Positions 24,662 to 33,415 of a stretch of DNA of 64,000 nucleotides are shown here, piece by piece. The stretch is from contig JAFTNV010000041.1 in NCBI GenBank assembly GCA_017451685.1, positions 1 to 64,000 of the forward strand. The letters run 5' to 3'. The notes beneath the pieces are model-generated. The model was not told the DNA's origin, ran no database searches, and saw only the letters and a program-made list of their open reading frames with translations. The DNA comes from Alistipes sp. GTDB taxonomy: Bacteria; Bacteroidota; Bacteroidia; Bacteroidales; Rikenellaceae. Position 1 is the stretch's first letter. Every line of letters begins with the position of its first letter. Position numbers and translations under genes: made by a program.

Positions 24662-25381
24662 CTACTTTGTTGCTACGTATATATATGCTATGCCGAAGCT
24701 CTGCGCACGGCGTGTCACGCTGCTGTAGCCCACGCTGCGAAGTATCTCCGTGAAGCGCTCGGGCGAGGGAAACTCCTCGACAGAGTCGGGGAGGTAGGTG
24801 TAGGCGCGCTCGTCCTTCGATATGGCGGCACCTATGCGTGGCAGCAGACGGTGGGCATACTGCGAGTATATCCATCGTATGAAGCGGTTGCGTGGCATCG
24901 AGAACTCCAGAACGACAAGCTTGCCTCCCGCCTTCAGCGTGCGGTATATCTCGCTGAGGCCCCCCTCGATATTCTCGAAGTTACGCACACCGAAGGCTAC
25001 CGTGGCGACATCTATCGTGCCGTCGGCAACCATGTCGAGGTTCTCGGCATCGCCCTTCTCCAGCGATATGCGCTCCGAGAGCCCCAGGCGCTCCACCTTG
25101 CTGCGTGCTACGCTAAGCATCTCCTCCGAGAGGTCTACGCCGAGGATGTGTGCCTCGTTTATTTTTTTTGCCATGGCTATGGCGAGGTCGCCCGTGCCGG
25201 TGGCTACATCCATGATGGCGTGAGCCCTCGTGCGACGCACGATGCGCATTACGCGGCGGCGCCATAGGCGGTCGATGTTGAGCGACATTATGTGGTTGAG
25301 CCTATCGTACGTGGGAGCTATGTTGTCGAACATCTCCTCCACCTGCTCCTTCTTCGTTTGCTCCTCGTTGTATGGTTTCAT
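24662..25381 (-). CDS. menG: Demethylmenaquinone methyltransferase
   Basis: A 239-residue class I SAM methyltransferase of the UbiE/MenG family, which makes menaquinone from demethylmenaquinone. It has the family N-terminus (NIAPTYDRLNHIMS), the SAM motif MDVATGTGDLA, GVDLSEEM, and the signature FGVRNFENIEGGLSEIYR. The start at 25381 (MKPYNEEQTKKE) fits the family; the longer frame to 25954 lies inside the upstream gene. A Bacteroidales organism uses menaquinone only, so menG is preferred to ubiE. It is 8 bp downstream of the lolE-like gene. Confidence 0.93.
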   Translation of the reverse strand: MKPYNEEQTKKEQVEEMFDNIAPTYDRLNHIMSLNIDRLWRRRVMRIVRRTRAHAIMDVATGTGDLAIAMAKKINEAHILGVDLSEEMLSVARSKVERLGLSERISLEKGDAENLDMVADGTIDVATVAFGVRNFENIEGGLSEIYRTLKAGGKLVVLEFSMPRNRFIRWIYSQYAHRLLPRIGAAISKDERAYTYLPDSVEEFPSPERFTEILRSVGYSSVTRRAQSFGIAYIYVATK

Positions 25382-25389
25382 AACTCGTT

Positions 25390-26631
25390 TTATTCGTATC
25401 TCATAATCTTTGTGGGCGATATCTTTGCGGCGAGGGCTGCGGGTAATAGCATGACGATGAGTGTTATTGCTATCGTTGCTACGATTGCTGCGAGCCACCA
25501 CCCCCAGCATAGCGCCACGGGCACAGCCTCCAGAAGGTAGCCCTCCGAGGGTAGGGGCACGACGGCCCAGAGGTGCTGTATCACGACGATGACGATGCCC
25601 GCCATGGCACCCCACACAACACCGCGCGCGGTGATGAAGAGGGCCCTGAAGAGGAATATCCCGACCACAGCGCCTCGACGCATGCCCAAGGCTCGTAGTT
25701 CGCCAATCATACGCTGGCGCTCGAGGACGATGATAAGTAGCGATGTGGTCATGTTCAGGAGCGCCACGATAATCATTATCACCACCACGGCCATGGCCGT
25801 AATGTCGTGCGTAGCCAACCAGCCGAAGATGTCGGGGAAGACCGCCTCTGCGGTGAAGGCCTCGGCCTGACATCCCGTTGCGAGGTAGAGGTCTATAAAT
25901 CCGCCATTTAGCTCGCGAGCAACGATGTCGCTTTCGGCGCCCTCTCTGAGCCATAGGTCGAAGCCAGTGACCATTGCACTATTGCCGTCGTAGAGGCGCG
26001 CTACGTTGCGTATGTCCGTGAGGACTATGCCGTTGTCGATGATGTCTACGCCCGTGTGGTACAGGCCGCTTATCTCAAACCTATCGCGCAGGATGCCACC
26101 CTCGGCATCGACGAAGACCATCTCTATGCGGTCGCCCACCGCGACATCCATCTTGCGGGCTATGCTTTCGGAGATAAGTATATCCTTCGTGCGGGGCTCA
26201 AGGCCTATACGCGGGAAACGGCCCTCGACGATGTGCTCCTTGTAAAATGTGGGGTCGAAGCAGTCGTCTACGCCCTTGAGCATCACGCCAAGGATGTTGT
26301 CGTCGCTCTTAAGCACACCCTCCTTTGCTGTGTAGGGCGAGTAGCGGGCAATGTCGGGATGTTGCAGCGCCTCGACAAGTGGTGCGCTGTGCTCTATGCG
26401 CTTTCCCGACACCACGCCACCGCTCTGTGGCGCTGTGACGGTAATGTCGGCCGAGGCTCCCGTGAGGAGGTTGCGCAGGTCGTGCTTGAAGCCAATGACT
26501 ACCGAGAGGGTGATGATTATCACGGCAATGCTCACACCTGTGGCTATGGTCGCCACGCGCTCCATGATGCCGGCCTTGGCACCCGCCCTGCGACTCGATA
26601 GTCGTCGCGCTATGTCGAACTCTACTCTCAC
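25390..26631 (-). CDS. ABC transporter permease, LolC/LolE type
   Basis: A 413-residue FtsX-fold permease. One N-terminal helix (about 25-48, TGVSIAVIIITLSVVIGF) is followed by a periplasmic domain of about 220 residues (about 50-270) and three C-terminal helices (from about 277). The opening FDIARRLSSRR and the C-terminal FtsX core (ERQRMIGELRALGMRRGAV) are typical of lipoprotein-release permeases. No ATPase gene is adjacent, so the partner is elsewhere. It starts the menG cluster. Confidence 0.85.
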   Translation of the reverse strand: MRVEFDIARRLSSRRAGAKAGIMERVATIATGVSIAVIIITLSVVIGFKHDLRNLLTGASADITVTAPQSGGVVSGKRIEHSAPLVEALQHPDIARYSPYTAKEGVLKSDDNILGVMLKGVDDCFDPTFYKEHIVEGRFPRIGLEPRTKDILISESIARKMDVAVGDRIEMVFVDAEGGILRDRFEISGLYHTGVDIIDNGIVLTDIRNVARLYDGNSAMVTGFDLWLREGAESDIVARELNGGFIDLYLATGCQAEAFTAEAVFPDIFGWLATHDITAMAVVVIMIIVALLNMTTSLLIIVLERQRMIGELRALGMRRGAVVGIFLFRALFITARGVVWGAMAGIVIVVIQHLWAVVPLPSEGYLLEAVPVALCWGWWLAAIVATIAITLIVMLLPAALAAKISPTKIMRYE

Positions 26632-26675
26632 CCGTGCCTATAATGTTAAGCGTTGTTCTGTGCTCGTTTATTTTG

Positions 26676-26706
26676 CAAATATATACATTTTTACGCTACT
26701 GGGCAA
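26676..26706 (-). promoter_or_regulatory. Promoter of the lolE-menG-SPOR cluster
   Basis: On the minus strand: TTG (26706-26704), a 20-bp spacer, then TATATTTG (26683-26676). It overlaps the last codons of the pullulanase gene. Confidence 0.6.
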
Positions 26707-28669
26707 TGAGTATCACGCCCGAGCAGGGAGCAACCTCAATCTTGCCATGCGGGGCATCGTAGCGACCTATGCCCTTGACGAAGATGGCATCGCCATCTGC
26801 CACCCACTTGTACGTGCCCGCGGGGATGTCGAACACCACGCTCTCACGTTCTCCATTCATCAACACGACGATGCTCTCGGCCGTGTCTATGCCCTCGAGG
26901 TCGTGGAGCACGAAGCCCACGGCTGCGGCATTGTCATTCTCGATGAAGGTGAGGTGGTTGCGCACCGCCTCGGCCGTGCCGAGCGAGAAGGCGGGGTGCG
27001 CCTTGCGCAGGGCGATAAGCCCCTTGACATACTCCACGAGGTCGTTGTATGTGCTCTTCAACGACCAATCTATGGCGTTGTACTTGTCGGGCAGGTTGTA
27101 TGTGTTCTTCTCGCCGAGCTTCGTGCGATACATCTCCTCGCCGCAGAATATGAAGGGTATGCCCTGCGAGGTGAACACGCCGAAGTGTCCCAACTTGGCC
27201 ATCTTTAGGCGCTCGGCCTCCGTTGCCTCGGGCGCGAGGTGCTCAAGACGGTCGCGCAGGTTGTGGTCGTCGTGACACGTGATGTAGCTTATGTGCTGTG
27301 TGGGTGCTGCGCACCACGCCTCCTCCGTGTGGTCTACCTCGGGGTGCTCGACACCGCCTACGATGCCAAACTTGAGCGCCTCCTTGTTACCCTCGACGCC
27401 AAAGATGAAGCCTCCCTCCGAGAGGTCGAGCGTGCCACGCAGGGCGTTACGTATGTCGTCCGAGAAGGCTGCAATGCCGGGCATGCGATAGGTGTAGCGC
27501 TTGAAAGCCAACTTATCCTCGTCGTAGAGGGGTGTGGCAGCAGCCCAGCCCTCGCCATAGAGCAGGATGTTGGGGTTGAGGGCCTCGAGGCGCTCGCGTA
27601 TGAGGTTCATCGTCTCGATGTCGTGTATGGCCATGAGGTCGAAGCGGAAGCCGTCGATGTGGTACTCCTTGACCCAATACTCGAGCGACTCGACCATGTA
27701 TTTACGCATCATGGGCTTCTCGCTTGCCGTCTCGTTGCCACATCCCGAGCCATCGGCGAAGGTGCCATCCTCCCTCATGCGGTAGAAGTATCCGGGCACG
27801 GTGAGCTCGAAGCCGCAGTTCTCCGTCGCGGTGGTGTGGTTGTATACCACGTCGAGCACGACACACAGCCCCGCATCGTGCATCGCCTTCACCAACGTCT
27901 TAAGCTCGCGTATGCGCGCCTCGGGGTCATCTACACGTGTGGCATACGTACCCTCGGGGGCGTTGTAGTTCTTGGGCTCGTAGCCCCAGTTGTACTGATC
28001 CGTGGGTCGCGACTCGTCTATCGAGCCGAAGTCGGCCGTGGGGAGGAGGTGTATGTGTGTCACGCCCAACTCTACGAGGTGGTCGAGGCCCGTGGCAAGA
28101 CCCTCTGTCGAGCGTGTGCCACGCTCCGCCATGCCGAGATACTTACCCGGGTGTGCCACGCCTGCCGAGGCGTGTGCCGTCATGTCGCGGTAGTGCATCT
28201 CGTATATCACCGTCTCCGTGGCAGGTATCGAGGGAGCACAATCCTCATTCCAGTCCTCGGGGTTTGTGCGCTCAAGGTCTATGATGGCTCCGCGGTTGCC
28301 GTTAGTGTCAAGCGCGCGGGCGAAGATGCCGGCGGTCTCCTTCAGCGCCTTGCCGTCGATTGTCACCTGAAAGGCGTAGTACATGCCGCGCTTGTCGCCC
28401 TCCACTTGAGCTCTCCAGAGTCCATCCTCGGCTGCTGTCATGGCAACCTCCTCGGCAAGGGTGTCGCCATCGTAGAGGCGCACGACGACGCTGTCGGCCG
28501 TGGGTGCCCATAGCTCGAAGGTGGTAGCCTCGGGGCTGTATGCCATCTCGTTTATGGGTGTTGTGGGGATGTTGTCACCCTCCTCCTTGGGTTGCTCCGA
28601 CGAGCATGCGATTGTTGCCACGGCTGCTACTACGGCAGCACCACGTGCGATAAGTTGGCTTAGTTTCAT
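26696..28669 (-). CDS. pulA: Type I pullulanase, lipoprotein
   Basis: A 657-residue protein with a lipobox (IAC, C22), an N-terminal CBM48-type domain (about 45-130), and a GH13 catalytic barrel. The type I pullulanase signature YNWGYEP is present. Catalytic residues by family are D344 (GFRFDL), E373 (LLYGEGW) and D467/D468 (TCHDDHN). It cleaves alpha-1,6 branch points of pullulan or starch fragments, probably at the outer membrane or in the periplasm. A -7 box TATCTTTG lies at 28711-28704. Its length is usual for the family. Confidence 0.93.
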   Translation of the reverse strand: MKLSQLIARGAAVVAAVATIACSSEQPKEEGDNIPTTPINEMAYSPEATTFELWAPTADSVVVRLYDGDTLAEEVAMTAAEDGLWRAQVEGDKRGMYYAFQVTIDGKALKETAGIFARALDTNGNRGAIIDLERTNPEDWNEDCAPSIPATETVIYEMHYRDMTAHASAGVAHPGKYLGMAERGTRSTEGLATGLDHLVELGVTHIHLLPTADFGSIDESRPTDQYNWGYEPKNYNAPEGTYATRVDDPEARIRELKTLVKAMHDAGLCVVLDVVYNHTTATENCGFELTVPGYFYRMREDGTFADGSGCGNETASEKPMMRKYMVESLEYWVKEYHIDGFRFDLMAIHDIETMNLIRERLEALNPNILLYGEGWAAATPLYDEDKLAFKRYTYRMPGIAAFSDDIRNALRGTLDLSEGGFIFGVEGNKEALKFGIVGGVEHPEVDHTEEAWCAAPTQHISYITCHDDHNLRDRLEHLAPEATEAERLKMAKLGHFGVFTSQGIPFIFCGEEMYRTKLGEKNTYNLPDKYNAIDWSLKSTYNDLVEYVKGLIALRKAHPAFSLGTAEAVRNHLTFIENDNAAAVGFVLHDLEGIDTAESIVVLMNGERESVVFDIPAGTYKWVADGDAIFVKGIGRYDAPHGKIEVAPCSGVILIAQ

Positions 28670-28703
28670 GTATGCGTTGTTTGTTAATAATCATCCGTAC
28701 ATG

Positions 28704-28711
28704 CAAAGATA
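28704..28711 (-). promoter_or_regulatory. -7 box for pulA
   Basis: The minus strand reads TATCTTTG, 35 bp from the start codon. No clear -33 element. Confidence 0.5.
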
Positions 28712-28748
28712 CAATTTTTCGGGTGAAGTTATATGTCGCCATATAAAA

Positions 28749-28779
28749 TTTGTCGTTTATGGAAAAATTCTTACCTTTA
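28749..28779 (+). promoter_or_regulatory. Promoter of the beta-barrel protein gene
   Basis: TTTG at 28749-28752, a 19-bp spacer, and TACCTTTA at 28772-28779; the last base departs from consensus. It lies 21 bp before the ATG at 28801, which also argues against the longer frame from 28750. Confidence 0.6.
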
Positions 28780-28800
28780 CACCAAATTAATGCTGATAGT

Positions 28801-29466
28801 ATGAAGAGAGCGATAATTCTTATTTTGGCACTTGTCGTAGCCGTGCCGGCTATGGCATCACTCCCTGCGGGTAGCTACGACGAGGAGCTGTACGGAAGAG
28901 ATAAGGTTGCAACGACGGTGAAGCCACAGTTTGAGGTCAACGTGGGCTTTATCACCGGAGGTAAGCTAAAGACGAAGATTGAGAACCACGAGAAGGTTAA
29001 GACTAACCTCTCGCGCCCCTATGTCGAGCTTCTCGGTGGTGTGCGCCTCGGTGACTTCCTTTTTGCAGGCGTGGGCACGGGCGTACAGTATGCCTATGGC
29101 GAGTGTAAGTTGGTGTCGTTGGCTACCGACATCTCGGGCAAGGGCTCGCCCGACACGTGGGGCTCGGTAAGCATCCCCATCTTTGCGAATGTGCGTGGCT
29201 ATATCCCTACGCGAGTGATTGTTAAGCCCTACCTCTCGGTAAGCCTCGGTGGCCATGTTGTCGCCACATCCAACTTCTCGAAGGAGGGTTTCGGTAAACT
29301 TCGCGGTGGCCTTCTTATGAAGTTTGGCGCGGGACTCAATATCGCCAACTTTAACCTCGGCCTTGGCCTTGCGTCGCAGAACCTGGAGTGGAAAGATGCC
29401 AAGGGCGTTACGATGTTCAAGGCTGGCAACAACGCCTTCTATATCGAGCTTGGCGCGACGTTCTAA
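28801..29466 (+). CDS. Outer-membrane beta-barrel protein (hypothetical)
   Basis: A 221-residue protein. A signal peptide (MKRAIILILALVVAVPAMA) is followed by alternating hydrophobic and polar strands ending in FYIELGATF, with a terminal phenylalanine typical of outer-membrane barrels. It resembles the small porin-like or OmpW-like barrels common in Bacteroidales; the specific family is not clear. A short hairpin follows the stop. Confidence 0.75.
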   Translation: MKRAIILILALVVAVPAMASLPAGSYDEELYGRDKVATTVKPQFEVNVGFITGGKLKTKIENHEKVKTNLSRPYVELLGGVRLGDFLFAGVGTGVQYAYGECKLVSLATDISGKGSPDTWGSVSIPIFANVRGYIPTRVIVKPYLSVSLGGHVVATSNFSKEGFGKLRGGLLMKFGAGLNIANFNLGLGLASQNLEWKDAKGVTMFKAGNNAFYIELGATF

Positions 29467-29484
29467 CCCATACGCATAGCGCTC

Positions 29485-29502
29485 TGTAAATTGAGATTTA
29501 CA
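29485..29502 (+). terminator. Weak hairpin terminator
   Basis: A 7-bp stem (29485-29491 with 29496-29502) with a TGAG loop is followed by CCTTTT, 18 bp after the barrel gene's stop. Confidence 0.4.
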
Positions 29503-29529
29503 CCTTTTCGGTAGGAGACATTCGGACAC

Positions 29530-29587
29530 AAAAAAACCCGGATTCATCACCAGCATCTAAAAACTGGGAGAGGAACACCCGGGACTG
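29530..29587 (-). ncRNA. Candidate small RNA of about 58 nt
   Basis: A well-formed minus-strand promoter (29593-29624) is followed, 40-60 nt downstream, by a hairpin with outer arms at 29537-29541 and 29579-29583 and inner arms at 29550-29553 and 29564-29567. On the minus-strand transcript it ends in seven U residues (29536-29530). There is no reading frame of note inside. Promoter plus intrinsic terminator with nothing between indicates a free small RNA. It ends before reaching the neighbouring barrel gene. Confidence 0.55.
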
Positions 29588-29592
29588 CACTG

Positions 29593-29624
29593 CAAATATA
29601 CAAACAAAAAGGATGCAAACCAAA
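29593..29624 (-). promoter_or_regulatory. Promoter of the candidate small RNA
   Basis: On the minus strand: TTTG (29624-29621), a 20-bp spacer, then TATATTTG (29600-29593), a full match to the Bacteroidetes consensus. It overlaps the first codons of the Abi-like gene on the other strand. Confidence 0.65.
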
Positions 29625-30272
29625 TATTTTTTTGAAAAAGTTTTCTCGACCGAGCGAATGGCGCGTTATTATGCGGCCTATCCCAGCGATGAAAATATGG
29701 CAATTGCGCACTATCAGTCGAATATTGAGTTGTCGGGTGCATTCTACTCTTGTATATCGGTATTTGAGGTTGCACTCAGAAATGCTCTTAATCGGGAGTT
29801 GATAGCGAAGTTTGGTCGCGAGGATTGGTATCGAGTAATACCATCTATACAGGGGCTTAATGGACTAAACTATTACATTACTGAGGCTCAGCGACATATC
29901 TGTAGTAGGGGAGAGATTGTAACATCATCGAAGATTGTTGCCGAATTGACCTTTGGTTTCTGGGTTTCTCTTATGAATAGTCAATATGAAAAGGTTTTGT
30001 GGCACGACTTGCGCAGAGCATTTCCATATATGCCAAAGTCTCAAAGACAGCGTAAGAATATCTCAGCGCCACTTAACAACTTTCGAGCATTTAGAAATAG
30101 AGTTTTTCACAATGAGCCCATTTGTTGGAGCAAAGCGTATATAGATAAGATGCATAAAGATATATTGCAGGTGCTGTATTGGATCAATAGGGATATTCCC
30201 GCGTGGCTTCAAGAATTTGATGGGGTCGATGATGCGTTAGAGACTATCTCTAAACGATTAGGTTGGCAATAA
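29613..30272 (+). CDS. Abi-like HEPN-domain protein
   Basis: A 219-residue helical protein of the Abi_2/AbiD-F type. Conserved features are FEVALRNALNREL in the first half and the HEPN RNase motif RxxxxH as RNRVFH (R161, H166) near the C-terminus. Abi proteins of this kind are linked to phage abortive infection and are predicted ribonucleases. No antitoxin or other defence gene is adjacent. Base composition is lower in GC than the flanking genes, which suggests transfer. The start at 29613 has no obvious promoter; an upstream start is not available. Confidence 0.85.
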   Translation: MQTKYFFEKVFSTERMARYYAAYPSDENMAIAHYQSNIELSGAFYSCISVFEVALRNALNRELIAKFGREDWYRVIPSIQGLNGLNYYITEAQRHICSRGEIVTSSKIVAELTFGFWVSLMNSQYEKVLWHDLRRAFPYMPKSQRQRKNISAPLNNFRAFRNRVFHNEPICWSKAYIDKMHKDILQVLYWINRDIPAWLQEFDGVDDALETISKRLGWQ

Positions 30273-30315
30273 TGCACATTCGGGTTAGTCGAGCTTATAC
30301 TTTAACTAAAATAAC

Positions 30316-32013
30316 ATGCGACACATATTATCCATATTAACACTCCTTGTATTAACAAGTTGCGCAACTGTAACAACACCCGCGGATGCCTTCACCGAGG
30401 CGCCGGACCCTGTGGTGCTCACCCCCGAGGAGGTGGCGGCATGGGATGATGTCCGCGAGGGGCTTAATGCCGCGTGGGCATCTACCGACCTACGCTATGG
30501 GCGCAGCGTTGTGCCTGAGGTGGAGGGTGTTGAGTCCATGCCTCTTGTAGCGTGGCGTGGCGAGCGTGTCGCGGCGCAGATTCTTTTGTGGTCGGCAGAC
30601 GATGTTGGCAATGTGAGGTGTGAGGTGGGTGCTTTTCGCTCGGCGGAGGCTACGCTTCCTCAGACGATTGCCACCACACGCTTTGTGCGCTATACGCTTG
30701 TGGATGGTGCTCTTTCGGCCGACATGCTCGACACCATTGCGAGCGTCGACATCGAGGCCCGCAGCGTGCGCCCCGTGTGGCTCACTGTTGCTGTGCCCGA
30801 GGATGCCGAGGCGGGAGTATATACCTCGGAGGTTGTTGTCACATACGATGGTGGCAGCGTGGCGCTGCCGTTGACGCTCGAGGTACAGCGGTATACGCTC
30901 GCCACGCCCGACAAGTGGAGCTACCACCTCGACCTATGGCAACATCCCACGGCTGTGGCACGTGCCGAGGGTCTTGAGCTATGGAGCGATGCTCACTTCG
31001 AGGCTCTTAGGCGTACGATGATGCCTCTTGCCAAAGCCGGACAGAAGGTTGTGACGGCAACGCTGAACAAAGACCCGTGGAACCACCAGTGCTACGATGG
31101 CTATGCCCCGATGATAGAGTGGCGCCTAAGGAGTGATGGCACGTGGAGCTATGACTACGCCATCTTTGACCGTTGGGTGGAGCTTATGTTTGGTCTCGGC
31201 ATCAACAAGATGATAAACTGCTACTCCATGGTGCCGTGGAACTGCGAGCTGGAGTACTACGACGAGGTGCGGGATGAGGTTGTCACCGTCGTTGCGGAGC
31301 CCGGCACACCCATCTTTGCCGATATATGGCGCCCCTTCCTCCTCGACTTCAAGGAGCACCTGCGCACTAAGGGGTGGCTCGACATCACCAATATAGCCAT
31401 GGATGAGCGTGGCCCCGAGGCTATGGATGCTGCCGTCGAGGTGTTGGCCGAGTGCGCACCGGAGATGGGCTTTGCCATTGCCGACATGCATAGGTCGTAC
31501 CGTCGTTATATGAATATGCGCGATGTGTGTGTTGCGCAGGAGCAGCCTGCCGACCATGGCGACATCCTCGCACGCCGTGCCCAGGGCTATAATACCACCT
31601 TCTACGTGTGCTGCAACCCGCCCTTCCCGAATACCTTCACCACGTCGCAACCCTATGAGGCTGAGCTGCTTGGATGGTATGGCCTGGCCTCGGACTATGA
31701 CGGTATGCTGCGCTGGGCGTATAACTCATGGCCGGCAGACCCCGCCTACGACTCGCGCTATGGCACGTGGAGTGCTGGCGACACCTTCCTTGTCTACCCT
31801 CACGCCCGCTCGTCGGTGCGCTTCGAGCGCCTTGTTGATGGCATCGAGGTTGCCGAGAAGGTGCGCACGCTACGCCGCATGGGAGTGAATACCGGCGATA
31901 TAGATGATATTCTGGCTAAGATTCGTGGCGCCAACATAAACGATGCTGACGCGCCGTGGATGGAGATTGTTGCCGAGGCGCGCGAGGTGCTTAACGAGGT
32001 GTCACGACGTTAG
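30316..32013 (+). CDS. GH123/DUF4091-like glycoside hydrolase lipoprotein
   Basis: A 565-residue lipoprotein (lipobox TSC, C16). The N-terminal beta-sandwich (about 60-200; VAWRGERVAAQILLWS) and the following barrel match the DUF4091/GH123 architecture. The acid pair DE occurs as NIAMDERGPE (D363, E364), the place of the catalytic Asp-Glu pair in GH123 N-acetylgalactosaminidases. Substrate-assisted cleavage of GalNAc-containing glycans is therefore plausible, but substrate cannot be read from sequence. The 3' end overlaps the convergent GNAT gene by 23 bp. Confidence 0.8.
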   Translation: MRHILSILTLLVLTSCATVTTPADAFTEAPDPVVLTPEEVAAWDDVREGLNAAWASTDLRYGRSVVPEVEGVESMPLVAWRGERVAAQILLWSADDVGNVRCEVGAFRSAEATLPQTIATTRFVRYTLVDGALSADMLDTIASVDIEARSVRPVWLTVAVPEDAEAGVYTSEVVVTYDGGSVALPLTLEVQRYTLATPDKWSYHLDLWQHPTAVARAEGLELWSDAHFEALRRTMMPLAKAGQKVVTATLNKDPWNHQCYDGYAPMIEWRLRSDGTWSYDYAIFDRWVELMFGLGINKMINCYSMVPWNCELEYYDEVRDEVVTVVAEPGTPIFADIWRPFLLDFKEHLRTKGWLDITNIAMDERGPEAMDAAVEVLAECAPEMGFAIADMHRSYRRYMNMRDVCVAQEQPADHGDILARRAQGYNTTFYVCCNPPFPNTFTTSQPYEAELLGWYGLASDYDGMLRWAYNSWPADPAYDSRYGTWSAGDTFLVYPHARSSVRFERLVDGIEVAEKVRTLRRMGVNTGDIDDILAKIRGANINDADAPWMEIVAEAREVLNEVSRR

Positions 32014-32566
32014 CACTGCGCTGTAGGTGCCACATGTCGTGGCCGAGGAAGCGTTTCTTGCCTACGCGCACAAAGCCCAACTTCGTATATAGTTTTTCGG
32101 CCTTCGGGTTATCCGTGTCGACGATGAGGCCTACGCGCTCATGCCCCGCAGCGAAGGCCCTGTTGCTCATGGTATTAAGCAGCGCGCTGCCCACACCTAA
32201 GCCTCGGAATCGGGGGAGCACACCCAGTGAGTCTAAATAAAACTCTCCCGCCGCGGTCTCATCCTCGATATGGGGTACCTCGCCGAGGTGCTTTAATAAT
32301 AGTGGAAATATAGGCTCGCGTAGCGCCTCGAGATGTGCGCCATCGTAGCCCACGAGGGCCCCTGCCACCATGCCGTCAACCTCGGCAACGAGAGTGTTGA
32401 GGTAGCTATACTGCGCATTGTCGCATGCTGCGAGGGTGTGAAACACGGGATATATGGGGTGCGTGGTGTCGTAGCCCACGGCCATACATACGACCTCGGC
32501 AATAAGTGCCGCATCCTCGCGCTGTGCTGAGCGTATGGTTATCTTCGGTGTACTCGTTGTATCCAT
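31991..32566 (-). CDS. GNAT-family N-acetyltransferase
   Basis: A 191-residue GNAT protein. The acetyl-CoA loop is in LGVLPRFRGLGVGSALLNTM (motif A, R-x-x-G-x-G), followed by VGLIVDTDNPKAEKLYTKLGF (motif B). The substrate is unknown. The -7 box ends only 5 bp from the start codon, so the mRNA may be leaderless or nearly so. Confidence 0.85.
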   Translation of the reverse strand: MDTTSTPKITIRSAQREDAALIAEVVCMAVGYDTTHPIYPVFHTLAACDNAQYSYLNTLVAEVDGMVAGALVGYDGAHLEALREPIFPLLLKHLGEVPHIEDETAAGEFYLDSLGVLPRFRGLGVGSALLNTMSNRAFAAGHERVGLIVDTDNPKAEKLYTKLGFVRVGKKRFLGHDMWHLQRSANVVTPR

Positions 32567-32570
32567 ACCG

Positions 32571-32578
32571 CAAAGGTA
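32571..32578 (-). promoter_or_regulatory. -7 box for the GNAT gene
   Basis: The minus strand reads TACCTTTG directly before the start codon. No -33 match was found. Confidence 0.45.
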
Positions 32579-32611
32579 GTAAATTCTTCGATATGGCGTT
32601 TGTCAGAAAAG

Positions 32612-33073
32612 CTACTCTAAAATGCGCACCGGCGTGTCACTGTAGTTGTCGAGGGTGAAGTGGAGTGTGCTAAGCGAGCTGGTGTTGTCGAAGGGCGAGA
32701 AGAAAACCTCGGCGGCGAGGTTGGCGGCGCCCCAGTTGCGTTGTTGGGCGGAGTTCCAGCTATGGCGCGTGTAGCCACGAAACGATATAAAGAGCAAATT
32801 CCCCTCGTCAAAAGTGGCTTGCATGTGAGGTGGAATCTTTTTATAAAGTGTTTTCCCGAGCGCAAAAATCACGGGGTGATGCCGTTCGAGCAGGTAGTTC
32901 AGAATCTCTTTTTCGAGTGGGGAGTGAAAGCCGCTGATGACGACTTTGTCGGTTTGGCAGATGGAGGCTGCCCATTGCAGCGCCAATTGCGTGTCGTGGG
33001 GCGTTGCTTTCCGCGAAGCAAAGAATGCCACTATCTCTCTATCAAGGAGGTCTTTATTTCCGGATAAGTCCAT
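32612..33073 (-). CDS. Small SLOG/DprA-like Rossmann protein, copy 2
   Basis: A 153-residue paralog of the protein at 133-591, starting MDLSGNKDLLDRE. It keeps FFASR, VISGFHSPLEKE and VIFALGKTLYKKIPPHM. The first strand, the glycine-histidine turn and the length match the stand-alone SLOG type. The coding region is more diverged from copy 1 than the leader is. That suggests the leader RNA is under strong constraint, or that gene conversion acts on it. Confidence 0.72.
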   Translation of the reverse strand: MDLSGNKDLLDREIVAFFASRKATPHDTQLALQWAASICQTDKVVISGFHSPLEKEILNYLLERHHPVIFALGKTLYKKIPPHMQATFDEGNLLFISFRGYTRHSWNSAQQRNWGAANLAAEVFFSPFDNTSSLSTLHFTLDNYSDTPVRILE

Positions 33074-33330
33074 AAAAAAGCGCAGGCGCTGTATTTACTC
33101 ATCCTATACTGAGGCCTTGGCTGCCTTTCACACGAATAAGCAACACAAACGCCCACGCCGGAGATATATCGCACATACCGAACCAATCGGTAGTAGGGAT
33201 ATACAACCATGCGTGGACATTTGTTGTCGACCTTCGTGTGATTAAAACTGCCAAGTTTCAGTATAGAAGAATCGTCAAAAAATATCCAATCTAATATGTA
33301 CGGCTCAACGGCAAAAGCCATAAGCCATTA
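33074..33330 (-). ncRNA. Structured leader RNA upstream of SLOG copy 2
   Basis: Nearly identical over long blocks to 592-850, including the nested stem-loop at 33151-33214. A 2-nt difference and an in-frame TGA destroy the reading frame seen in copy 1. A -7 box TATCTTTG lies at 33338-33331. Confidence 0.45.
33151..33214 (-). repeat. Conserved nested stem-loop, copy 2
   Basis: The same three-stem structure as 671-734, with a single substitution (at 33207) outside the paired positions. Confidence 0.55.
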
Positions 33331-33338
33331 CAAAGATA
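33331..33338 (-). promoter_or_regulatory. -7 box for SLOG copy 2 leader
   Basis: The minus strand reads TATCTTTG, at the same place as in copy 1. Confidence 0.5.
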
Positions 33339-33415
33339 AGCAAAAATTTATAGAAACTTCGAATTTTTGAAGAAAACAATTTCCCCGAGCCTACATGTCG
33401 TAACGAAAAAATGCG

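Noticed and set aside
24660..24875. Longer N-terminus for the 24141-24659 gene
   Set aside because: It lies within menG in another frame, and the shorter start gives a signal peptide.
27239..28513. 424-codon frame opposite pulA
   Set aside because: A shadow of the GC-rich pulA codons; pulA has full catalytic motifs.
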